Positions 1 through 5,698 of a DNA stretch of 5,722 bases are shown here, one piece after another. Location: positions 1 to 5,722 of the forward strand of contig CACXHA010000037.1 of NCBI GenBank assembly GCA_902767385.1, given 5' to 3'. Origin of the DNA: an uncultured Elusimicrobium sp. (GTDB lineage Bacteria > Elusimicrobiota > Elusimicrobia > Elusimicrobiales > Elusimicrobiaceae). The position numbers were made by a program, and so were the translations under genes. The notes under the pieces are model-generated. The model was given only the letters and a program-made list of their open reading frames with translations. It had not been told where the DNA came from and did no database searches. How positions within the stretch are numbered: position 1 is the first letter of the stretch; every line of letters starts with the position of its first letter.

Positions 1-1217
1 GCCGTAGAGAAAATCTGCGTTTTGCGCACCGGGATGGTGGTGTTGCGTTCAATTAAGCGCGTGCATACACCGCCCAACGTTTCCAAACCTAATGACAAGG
101 GAGTAACGTCCAACAAGAGAACGTCTTTTACTTCCCCGGTCAAAATACCGGCTTGTACTGCCGCGCCGATTGCCACACATTCCATAGGGTCAATGCCGCG
201 TTCAATTTTTTTGCCGACCAAATCTTCTACATATTTTTGCACAATTGGCATACGGGTCGGCCCACCGACCAAAATAATACGGTCAATTTGACTAGAGGTT
301 AGACCGGCGTCACTTAACGCTTGATTTACGGATTTACCACAGCGTTTAACAATATCGTCCACCAAGCTTTCCAGTTTCGCGCGGGACAAACGCATTTCCA
401 AGTGTTTGGCCCCGTCGGCACCGGCAGTAATATACGGCAAGTTGATGTCGGTTTCCATAGTGGTAGAAAGTTCGATTTTGGCTTTTTCGGCCGCATCTTT
501 TAAACGTTGCGCCGCTTGTTTGTCGTTGGACAAATCAATGCCGGTTTGTTTGCGGAATTCGTCGGTCATCCATTTGATAATGGCGTTATCCATATCCGTA
601 CCGCCCAGCTGCGTATCCCCAGAAGTGGCGAGCACGTCAAAGGTTCCTTCTTTGCCCATTTCCATAATGGTTACATCCAGCGTACCACCGCCCAAATCAA
701 ACACCATAATTTTTTGTTCTTTACCGGCTTTATCAATCCCAAACGCCAACGCGGCAGCCGTCGGCTCGTTGACCAAACGTACCACATCTAACCCGGCGAT
801 ACGGCCCGCGTCTTTGGTGGCCTGACGTTGGTTATCATTAAAATAAGCAGGTACCGTAATAACGGCTTTTTCTACCGGTTCGCCCAAGAAAGCTTCCGCA
901 TCTTTTTTTACTTTTTGAAGTACAAAAGCGGAAAGTTGTTGGGGGGTAAATTCTTGGCCGCGCAAATTATATTTGTAGTTTTCTCCCATTTTGCGTTTAA
1001 AAGCAGTTACCGTTCCTTCGGGGTTGGCAATCGCTTGGCGGCGGGCCGGTTCACCCACCAATCTTTGTCCGTCTTTGGTAAACGCCACGTAAGACGGAAA
1101 GGCTTTCCCGCCGATAGAGCTTCCTTCGGCAGACGGGATAATCGTTCCTCTGCCCCCTTCCATTACCGCAGCAGCGGTGTTAGAAGTTCCTAAGTCAATA
1201 CCAATAATTTTAGCCAT
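1..1217 (-). CDS. dnaK: Chaperone protein DnaK (Hsp70), N-terminal 405 residues, cut by the window edge
   Basis: ATP-dependent cytosolic chaperone that binds unfolded peptides with a J-protein partner and GrpE. The frame is open from ATG at 1217 to the left edge. It covers the whole nucleotide-binding domain and the interdomain linker (VKDVLLLD, residues 363-370); the substrate-binding domain lies outside. Visible Hsp70 signatures are IDLGTSN (7-13), the ITVPAYFND segment (120-128), DLGGGTLD (174-181) and ILVGGPTRMP (315-324). The lysine in AFKRK (K74) aligns with the catalytic Lys70 of E. coli. The start has a strong AAGGAG (1225-1230) 7 nt upstream. It is the third gene of hrcA-grpE-dnaK, 30 bp after grpE, so it should be induced when HrcA releases the operon promoter. 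Oddities: about 24 residues typical of proteobacterial DnaK are missing after the K74 region, there is a 4-residue GGK-containing insertion near residues 35-38, and Leu replaces the usual Phe of GGTFD. Confidence 0.98.
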   Translation of the reverse strand, partial: MAKIIGIDLGTSNTAAAVMEGGRGTIIPSAEGSSIGGKAFPSYVAFTKDGQRLVGEPARRQAIANPEGTVTAFKRKMGENYKYNLRGQEFTPQQLSAFVLQKVKKDAEAFLGEPVEKAVITVPAYFNDNQRQATKDAGRIAGLDVVRLVNEPTAAALAFGIDKAGKEQKIMVFDLGGGTLDVTIMEMGKEGTFDVLATSGDTQLGGTDMDNAIIKWMTDEFRKQTGIDLSNDKQAAQRLKDAAEKAKIELSTTMETDINLPYITAGADGAKHLEMRLSRAKLESLVDDIVKRCGKSVNQALSDAGLTSSQIDRIILVGGPTRMPIVQKYVEDLVGKKIERGIDPMECVAIGAAVQAGILTGEVKDVLLLDVTPLSLGLETLGGVCTRLIERNTTIPVRKTQIFST

Positions 1218-1247
1218 ACTATTTCTCCTTACTGTGAAATTTTTAAA

Positions 1248-1808
1248 TTAGTTTTCTTCCTTCGCTTGTCCTACTACTACACTGGCAGGACGCAATACTT
1301 GACCTTGCATCGTAAAACCCATTTTTACTTCATCCAAAACCAGTCCGTCCTTGTCGGCCGGGGCAGGAATCATTGCTACCACTTCTTGATTTTCTGGATT
1401 ATAGGGCTTACCTAGTACATCCATTTTTTGGATACCTTCGGCGGAAAACGCTTTGTTTAGTTCCGTCAAAATCATCCGCATTCCATCTTGCAAAGCCTTG
1501 GGGTCTTGGTCTTGATTATCCTGCAAGGCTTTTTGCTGACGAAGTAGTACTTCATACATCGGCAGCATTTTTAGGGCAAAATCTTTTTTGCCGTAGGCGA
1601 TCAGCGCCACTTTTTCGCGCTCGGTGCGTTTTCTATAGTTGTCAAACTCCGCGTATAAGCGTACGTATTGGTCGCGGTAATCGGGCTCTTCGGTTTTAGC
1701 GGGAGTTTCTTGTTCGTCTTCACAAGCATTTTCTTGCGCTTGTTCTTCGGCCAATTGTTCCTCTGCTAATTCCTCGTGCTCCAAGTTATGTTTTTTATGT
1801 TTGCTCAT
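1248..1808 (-). CDS. grpE: Nucleotide exchange factor GrpE
   Basis: Cytosolic co-chaperone of DnaK that speeds ADP release. The 186-residue product, usual for the family, has three parts. Residues 1-45 are a charged, Glu/Gln-rich disordered head. Residues 46-125 form the long dimerising coiled coil, with the hallmark AEFDNYRKRTEREK at 53-66. Residues 130-181 form the beta domain that docks on DnaK, ending GFTMQGQVLRPASVVVGQA. I chose ATG 1808 over the in-frame ATG at 1841. The later start gives the usual MSK-type head and makes the classic ATGA overlap with the hrcA stop, while the earlier one would add 11 residues (MERAAFRGRRF) read from inside hrcA. AGAGGA lies 9 nt upstream. Within the beta domain the usual His-x-Ala after the NP pair is QEV here (141-143), a small departure from the family signature. 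It is expected to be translated together with hrcA and regulated by HrcA. Confidence 0.96.
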   Translation of the reverse strand: MSKHKKHNLEHEELAEEQLAEEQAQENACEDEQETPAKTEEPDYRDQYVRLYAEFDNYRKRTEREKVALIAYGKKDFALKMLPMYEVLLRQQKALQDNQDQDPKALQDGMRMILTELNKAFSAEGIQKMDVLGKPYNPENQEVVAMIPAPADKDGLVLDEVKMGFTMQGQVLRPASVVVGQAKEEN

Positions 1809-2899
1809 AAATCGTCGTCCTCTAAAGGCAGCGCGTTCCAATGATTCATAGACGCTTCTAACAAGCTGCCAATGTAATTGACCAGGGCCATTACCCTTGT
1901 ATACTCCATATGTTTAGGACCGATAATCCCCAACATTCCTACGGTTTTATCTCCCACGCGGCAGGTGGTGGATACAATGCTTAAATTTTTAAGTTCGGGC
2001 GTTTTATTTTCGCTACCGATAGAAACGTTCATGCGCTTGTCTGTTTTGTCTAACTCAGCCAATTTTGCATTAAGTAATGAAGAAAAACGGTCCCGTTCTT
2101 CCACCACACGCATCATTTGTTTAAGATCTTCGTAATCTTCTTGCGTGGTATTTTCCAGTAGCCGCCCGATACCTTCTACATATAATTCATCTCCGCCGGT
2201 TTTAGGCGTTGACATATCCTTTAATACTTGCGTTGCCACGTCGGCCACACCGGCCAGTTCCCGGTGCCCGGAATTCAAATATTGCCACAAAATCCGTCGT
2301 GCTTCGGCTAGCGTATGCCCAGCAATTTCGTCGTTAATAAAGCGGCTGAGCACTTGCAGTTTTGCCGGTGAAATTACCTGCGCCATATGCACCGGCCAAT
2401 GACGTACCGTACCCGACTGTGTTACCAGTACCGCCAACATCGCCCCCGGAGCCAAAGGCAGAAAATCCAAACGTTGGATACGCTGGTCATCTACTTGCGC
2501 GGTATATACAAATCCCGCTGCACCCGAGAGCATTGCTAGCAACCGCGAAGTTTGCACCAACATATTATTTACTTCGTTCACGCGCGCATCATATTGTTTT
2601 TCAATTTGCTCCCGTTCTTTGGCAGCCATTTTTTGCACGTTAGCCAAATAGTCCACATAATAACGGTAGGCTTTATCCGTAGGTATACGTCCGCCAGAAG
2701 TATGCGGCTGATACAAATATCCCTCTTGCTCTAGCTCAGCCATAATGTTGCGGATGGTTGCGCTGGAAACATCCTTCAAAACCCCATCGGCAATCATTTG
2801 AGATCCTACGGGCCTGCGTGTTTCCACATATTGCTGGACCACCCAACGCAAAATTTTTTCTTTACGCGCTTTCGCAACTTCCGGTTTTAAAATACGCAT
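1805..2899 (-). CDS. hrcA: Heat-inducible transcription repressor HrcA
   Basis: Dimeric repressor of class I heat-shock genes. In known systems it binds CIRCE operators and needs GroEL to stay active, so misfolded protein that occupies GroEL releases it. The product is 364 residues, slightly longer than the usual 340-350. The N-terminal winged helix (about 10-75) shows RRPVGSQ (28-34), SSATIRN (45-51, recognition helix) and GYLYQPHTSGGRIPT (60-74), followed by KAYRYYVD. The middle is the GAF-like and dimerisation region. The C-terminal hallmark is VGDKTVGMLGIIGPKHMEYT (315-334), and an acidic tail EDDDL ends the protein. The start at 2899 keeps the expected spacing to the helix-turn-helix; its ribosome site is weak (GAG, 9 nt away). 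It is the first gene of the operon, downstream of its own CIRCE-like sites, so autorepression is expected. The stop overlaps the grpE start. Confidence 0.97.
   Translation of the reverse strand: MRILKPEVAKARKEKILRWVVQQYVETRRPVGSQMIADGVLKDVSSATIRNIMAELEQEGYLYQPHTSGGRIPTDKAYRYYVDYLANVQKMAAKEREQIEKQYDARVNEVNNMLVQTSRLLAMLSGAAGFVYTAQVDDQRIQRLDFLPLAPGAMLAVLVTQSGTVRHWPVHMAQVISPAKLQVLSRFINDEIAGHTLAEARRILWQYLNSGHRELAGVADVATQVLKDMSTPKTGGDELYVEGIGRLLENTTQEDYEDLKQMMRVVEERDRFSSLLNAKLAELDKTDKRMNVSIGSENKTPELKNLSIVSTTCRVGDKTVGMLGIIGPKHMEYTRVMALVNYIGSLLEASMNHWNALPLEDDDL
1818..1823 (-). promoter_or_regulatory. Ribosome binding site of grpE, inside the end of hrcA
   Basis: AGAGGA on the minus strand lies 9 nt before ATG 1808, within the last codons of hrcA. 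Together with the ATGA stop/start overlap it supports 1808 as the grpE start and suggests translational coupling to hrcA. Confidence 0.7.
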
Positions 2900-2928
2900 G
2901 ATGCCATTCTCACTTAGTGTTGTACCGT

Positions 2929-2950
2929 CTAAAATTTTGTTTTATTTTAG
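2929..2950 (-). repeat. AT-rich inverted repeat in the hrcA leader
   Basis: CTAAAAT and ATTTTAG form a 7-bp inverted repeat around an 8-nt A-rich loop, in the predicted 5' untranslated region. It touches the downstream CIRCE arm. The stem is weak (one G-C pair), so it may be only compositional, or it may be a transcript 5' hairpin. Confidence 0.35.
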
Positions 2951-2973
2951 CACTCAAAACTTATACCTGCTAA
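2947..2973 (-). promoter_or_regulatory. CIRCE-like HrcA operator O1, just downstream of the -10
   Basis: On the plus strand the arms read TTAGCACTC-N9-ACCTGCTAA. The left arm matches the CIRCE consensus (TTAGCACTC-N9-GAGTGCTAA) at 9 of 9 positions and the right arm at 6 of 9, including all of TGCTAA. Spacing is canonical. The site begins right after the TATAAT box and covers the predicted transcription start, the standard position for HrcA repression of hrcA-grpE-dnaK. The degenerate arm is the one nearest the promoter. Confidence 0.78.
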
Positions 2974-2974
2974 A

Positions 2975-3003
2975 ATTATAAGTAATTATTTTATTTTTGT
3001 CAA
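2975..3003 (-). promoter_or_regulatory. Sigma-70 promoter of the hrcA-grpE-dnaK operon
   Basis: On the minus strand a perfect -35 TTGACA (3003-2998) and a perfect -10 TATAAT (2980-2975) are separated by exactly 17 bp. The predicted start is near 2968, giving a leader of about 69 nt before hrcA. A consensus promoter fits an operon held down by a repressor rather than driven by an alternative sigma factor. The AT-rich sequence upstream of -35 could act as an UP element. Confidence 0.87.
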
Positions 3004-3023
3004 CCCCCTTTTTAGAGTGCTAG
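2997..3023 (-). promoter_or_regulatory. Possible second CIRCE-like site O2, overlapping the -35
   Basis: On the plus strand GAGTGCTAG (3015-3023) matches the CIRCE right arm at 8 of 9 positions. At the canonical 9-bp spacing its partner would be TTGTCAACC (2997-3005), matching only 5 of 9, and that stretch also carries the -35 hexamer. The strong arm lies about 50 bp upstream of the predicted start. It could be the outer half of a weak second operator, or one arm of a split operator with the perfect arm at 2947-2955. Confidence 0.45.
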
Positions 3024-3122
3024 TTTTAATGAGAATCTTTTAGTAAAAATCGGTCGTTGCAAAAACATCAAAATTTTTTATGGCACTGCATAAACAAGTT
3101 TTTTACTTTTTCCAAAAAAACT

Positions 3123-3152
3123 TTGGACTATTTCGTCTAGAAATGCTATTGT
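3123..3152 (+). promoter_or_regulatory. Putative extended -10 promoter of the synthase gene
   Basis: TTGGAC (3123-3128) and TATTGT (3147-3152) are 18 bp apart, and a TG dinucleotide one base before the -10 (3144-3145) gives an extended -10. The predicted start, about 7 nt after the -10, falls on 3159, the A of the ATG. The match is moderate and a TATATA stretch at 3152-3157 is an alternative -10 without a good -35. Confidence 0.5.
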
Positions 3153-3158
3153 ATATAT

Positions 3159-4163
3159 ATGAAATTAGATACGCTGCTTAAAAAAACATCTCGTAGCTTA
3201 TACTTAAGTGCACGCATTTTGCCTGATTCTATCCGTCCGGCATTTGGTATTGCTTACTTGCTTTGCCGCTATGCCGACACGATGGCGGACACCAATTTGC
3301 TGCCTGCTTCTCGGCGATTGTACTGGGTAGAAAAATTCCCGCAAATTGTACGGGCTGAAAATTTAGAAAAGCAAATCACTCTGTTTCAAGAACTCAGCGG
3401 TACGAGTGAAAATCCTTACGAAAAAACCCTCCTGTTGCACTTGGAGGATTGTTTGGAAGGATTGCGGCGTATTGAGCCGGATTTAAAAACTTATATTGCC
3501 GATGTAGTAGAGGCAGTTTGTGAAGGTATGAAGTTGGACTTGCAACGCTTCCCGCACAAAAAAGAAGAAGGAATTGTTGCATTAAAAACACAAAAAGAAT
3601 TACTGGATTACTGCCGCTTAATGGGCGGAAAACCCGGCTTCTTTTGGGGGCAGCTCATCGAAAGAGTAACCCCCGTATCAATTCCCAAAGAAATCTTTTT
3701 TGATATGGGCCAACAAATCGGCGAAGCTTTGCAAATCGTTAATGTCTTGCGTGATTTGCCGCGTGATTTGCGTCATGGCAGATGCTATTTCCCGCAAGAA
3801 GATTTGGAAAAAGAAAAGTTAACAGCGCGAGATTTGATGTTTACTAAAAACTCACTCCGGTTTACTCCTATCAAAAAACATTGGATCCATGTAGGACGCG
3901 AAAAATTGGAACAGGCTTTTGAATTTTACGCGGCTATTCCTAAACGTCAATGGCGTATCCGCGTAGCGGTTGCTTGGCCTATTTTTTGGACGGCCGATAC
4001 CTTCCGCAAAATAAACGAAGCACCCGATTTGCTCAATCCCACACGCCGGATTAAAATTTCCAAAAAGCATATATATGCCACCATGTTTGCTTCTCCGCTT
4101 TTTGCGTTAAGCAATCGTTATTTTGAGCGGAGTTTGCGCAAAAAATTAAATTTCTTGCCTTAG
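3159..4163 (+). CDS. Squalene/phytoene synthase family protein (trans-isoprenyl diphosphate synthase, head-to-head type)
   Basis: Family members join two prenyl diphosphates (C15 or C20) head to head to make squalene, dehydrosqualene or phytoene. This 334-residue protein has the family's key features in order: SRSLYLSARILP (11-22) at the usual SFYLA-like position, a first Mg-binding motif DTMAD (D40 and D44), YCRLMGGKPGFFWGQ (151-165) where relatives have YxxxVAGxxG, and a second aspartate motif in LRDLPRDLRHGRCYFP (D199 and D203). Both aspartate pairs are intact, so the enzyme is probably active. The LRDLPRDLRHGRCYFP form and the FFWGQ segment fit the farnesyl-diphosphate farnesyltransferase (squalene synthase)-like branch better than classical phytoene synthases, but the product cannot be fixed from sequence. 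The next upstream in-frame codons reach a stop without another start, and no Shine-Dalgarno sequence precedes the ATG. No hopanoid, carotenoid or isoprenoid genes lie alongside; the next gene is an amino acid symporter. Confidence 0.86.
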   Translation: MKLDTLLKKTSRSLYLSARILPDSIRPAFGIAYLLCRYADTMADTNLLPASRRLYWVEKFPQIVRAENLEKQITLFQELSGTSENPYEKTLLLHLEDCLEGLRRIEPDLKTYIADVVEAVCEGMKLDLQRFPHKKEEGIVALKTQKELLDYCRLMGGKPGFFWGQLIERVTPVSIPKEIFFDMGQQIGEALQIVNVLRDLPRDLRHGRCYFPQEDLEKEKLTARDLMFTKNSLRFTPIKKHWIHVGREKLEQAFEFYAAIPKRQWRIRVAVAWPIFWTADTFRKINEAPDLLNPTRRIKISKKHIYATMFASPLFALSNRYFERSLRKKLNFLP

Positions 4164-4195
4164 TTTTTTCCTTGCTCACATCTTTTACCCCTAAT

Positions 4196-4200
4196 AGGAG
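4196..4200 (+). promoter_or_regulatory. Ribosome binding site of the AGCS symporter gene
   Basis: AGGAG lies 5 nt before ATG 4206 and fixes the start. It contrasts with the absence of any such site before the synthase gene. The 42-bp gap from the previous stop shows no hairpin or clear promoter and is too short for a riboswitch. Confidence 0.75.
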
Positions 4201-4205
4201 ATTTT

Positions 4206-5603
4206 ATGTTAGAAAACCTCTCACAGCAAGTAGCGTTTTTAAATGACCATTTTTTAGGCTATATCCTCGTTGCCATGCTGATTGGTTCGGGAATATATTT
4301 TACATTGGCCACCCGTTTTGTACAATGGCTCAATCCCAAAGAAATGTGGTCCCTGTTAGTGGGTAGTGAAGATAATATCACTGGAACCGGGCATATTTCT
4401 CCGTTTCAAGCGTTTGCCATCAGCACTGCTTCCCGCGTAGGCACCGGAAATATTGCCGGGGTTGCTTTGGCAATTACTACCGGCGGGCCGGGTGCGATAT
4501 TTTGGATGTGGCTTATTGCTATATTTGGAGCAGCTTCCTCATTTGCGGAAAGCACTTTGGCTCAAATTTATAAAGTAAAATCAGGGAACACTTTTCGCGG
4601 AGGACCGGCTTATTATATCCGTAGTGGTCTTAAAAGTAAACGTTTAGCGATGGTCTTTTCCATTATGCTGTTACTCACGTTCCCGCTAGCATTTAGCTCC
4701 GTACAGGCCAACACCATTGCCCAGTCCTTGCAGACCACCTTTCATTTTAGCCCGCTTATAACGGGTTGTGTTCTGTCCGTATTGACGGGAGCCATCATTT
4801 TTGGCGGCCTAAAACGTATTGCTACTTTTTCAGCCATTATTGTACCTATTTTTGCTTTGGCTTATATCGCCATTACGTTGCTGGTAATGTTATTAAATAT
4901 CATACACATTCCCCACGTGATTAGCCTAATTGTATCCGATGCGTTTTCTTTGCAAAAAATAGCTGCCGGAACCTTGGGCGCCACCGTAATGATTGGAGCA
5001 CGGCGCGGCCTTTTTTCCAATGAAGCCGGTATGGGGTCTGCCCCCAACGCCGCCGCTACCGCCCATACTTCACACCCTGTTAAACAGGGCTATGTACAAA
5101 TGTTTGGTGTGTTTGTGGACACGTTAATTATTTGCAGTTGTACAGCCTTTATCGTACTGCTGGCTGATTATACCCATTTCCCCGGACTAGAAGGAATTGC
5201 TCTCACTCAAGCTTCCTTGGCGCACGAAATTGGTTCTTTCGGCAGTTATTTTGTGTCTATCAGCGTACTTTTATTTGCTTTTACTTCCATTATCGGAAAC
5301 TATTATTACGGTCAATCTAACTTGGAATTTTGGAGCCGGCGCCGGCGTGTCATGTTCGTTTTCCGGTTATTGGTCTGCGCTATTATTATTGTCGGCTCGG
5401 TTATAGAATTAAACCTAGCTTGGGGCCTGGCGGACCTGTGTATGACGCTTATGGCTCTTATTAACATCTATTCCATTTTACGGCTTCGCAAACAAGTCTG
5501 CGAGGCTTTAAAAGATTACCGCGCACAACGACGAGAGAATAAAAACCCCGTATTTCACGCAAAAAGTGTGCCTTGTATTACGCAGGAAACCTGGTGGGAA
5601 TAA
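4206..5603 (+). CDS. Alanine/glycine:cation symporter family protein (AGCS, sodium:alanine symporter)
   Basis: Inner-membrane secondary transporter expected to import alanine, glycine or related small amino acids with Na+ (or H+). The 465-residue length is typical. The protein is mostly hydrophobic, with about 10-11 membrane segments (roughly 16-36, 66-90, 95-115, 148-168, 183-201, 207-230, 255-270, 296-319, 346-364, 384-402, 405-425). Family hallmarks are plain: ISPFQAFAISTASRVGTGN (64-82) followed by IAGVALAITTGGPGAIFWMW (83-102), FRGGPAYYI (130-138), GARRGLFSNEAGMGSAPNAA (264-283), PVKQGYVQMFGVFVDTLI (291-308) and a SIIGNYYYGQ segment (361-370). The Arg/Lys-rich tail from about 426 is probably cytoplasmic. 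Substrate and coupling ion cannot be read from the sequence. It follows the synthase gene by 42 bp on the same strand, so co-transcription is possible, and is followed by a strong hairpin. Confidence 0.94.
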   Translation: MLENLSQQVAFLNDHFLGYILVAMLIGSGIYFTLATRFVQWLNPKEMWSLLVGSEDNITGTGHISPFQAFAISTASRVGTGNIAGVALAITTGGPGAIFWMWLIAIFGAASSFAESTLAQIYKVKSGNTFRGGPAYYIRSGLKSKRLAMVFSIMLLLTFPLAFSSVQANTIAQSLQTTFHFSPLITGCVLSVLTGAIIFGGLKRIATFSAIIVPIFALAYIAITLLVMLLNIIHIPHVISLIVSDAFSLQKIAAGTLGATVMIGARRGLFSNEAGMGSAPNAAATAHTSHPVKQGYVQMFGVFVDTLIICSCTAFIVLLADYTHFPGLEGIALTQASLAHEIGSFGSYFVSISVLLFAFTSIIGNYYYGQSNLEFWSRRRRVMFVFRLLVCAIIIVGSVIELNLAWGLADLCMTLMALINIYSILRLRKQVCEALKDYRAQRRENKNPVFHAKSVPCITQETWWE

Positions 5604-5639
5604 AGGTCCCCTTAAAAACGTCTGTTTTTTGGCATAAAA

Positions 5640-5669
5640 TAAACCCCCGCGTACCAATTCGGGGGTTTA
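5640..5669 (-). terminator. Rho-independent terminator hairpin, probably bidirectional
   Basis: TAAACCCCCG and CGGGGGTTTA form a perfect 10-bp stem with a 10-nt loop, 36 bases past the symporter stop. Read on the minus strand, the stem runs into GGGGGTTTATTTTAT, a good U-rich tail, so it should end a gene arriving from the right. On the plus strand only TTTA (inside the stem) follows the G run, so termination of the symporter transcript would be weaker there. The strand is given as the better fit. Confidence 0.7.
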
Positions 5670-5679
5670 GCTCATTCGT

Positions 5680-5693
5680 GTCATTATTATGAC
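5680..5693. repeat. Short perfect inverted repeat
   Basis: GTCAT-TATT-ATGAC is a perfect 5-bp inverted repeat with a 4-nt loop, between the terminator hairpin and the repeat at the right edge. Function is unknown and it may be chance. Confidence 0.4.
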
Positions 5694-5698
5694 TCCAT

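Noticed and set aside
22..1193. Several plus-strand open frames of 60-139 codons opposite dnaK, the longest at 406-825
   Set aside because: They lie entirely antisense to a clear DnaK frame. Long antisense frames over dnaK are a known by-product of its codon use. No domains or convincing ribosome sites were seen.
1218..1247. Separate promoter for dnaK in the grpE-dnaK gap
   Set aside because: Only 30 AT-rich bases with a ribosome site; no -35/-10 pair could be identified, so read-through from the hrcA promoter is the simpler reading.
1373..1699. Plus-strand 108-codon frame opposite grpE
   Set aside because: Antisense to a well-supported GrpE; the translated sequence shows no recognisable features.
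1878..2734. Four plus-strand frames of 60-93 codons opposite hrcA
   Set aside because: Shadows of the HrcA frame, which has family motifs along its length.
3394..4070. Minus-strand frames of 65 and 72 codons opposite the synthase gene
   Set aside because: Antisense shadows; the plus-strand protein has intact catalytic motifs.
4164..4205. Possible glycine riboswitch before the alanine/glycine symporter
   Set aside because: AGCS genes are sometimes under such control, but the 42-bp gap is too short and shows no such structure.
4862..5406. A minus-strand 61-codon frame and a plus-strand 69-codon frame within the symporter gene
   Set aside because: Both overlap conserved AGCS membrane segments in another frame. 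The hydrophobic look of the plus-strand one follows from the underlying composition.
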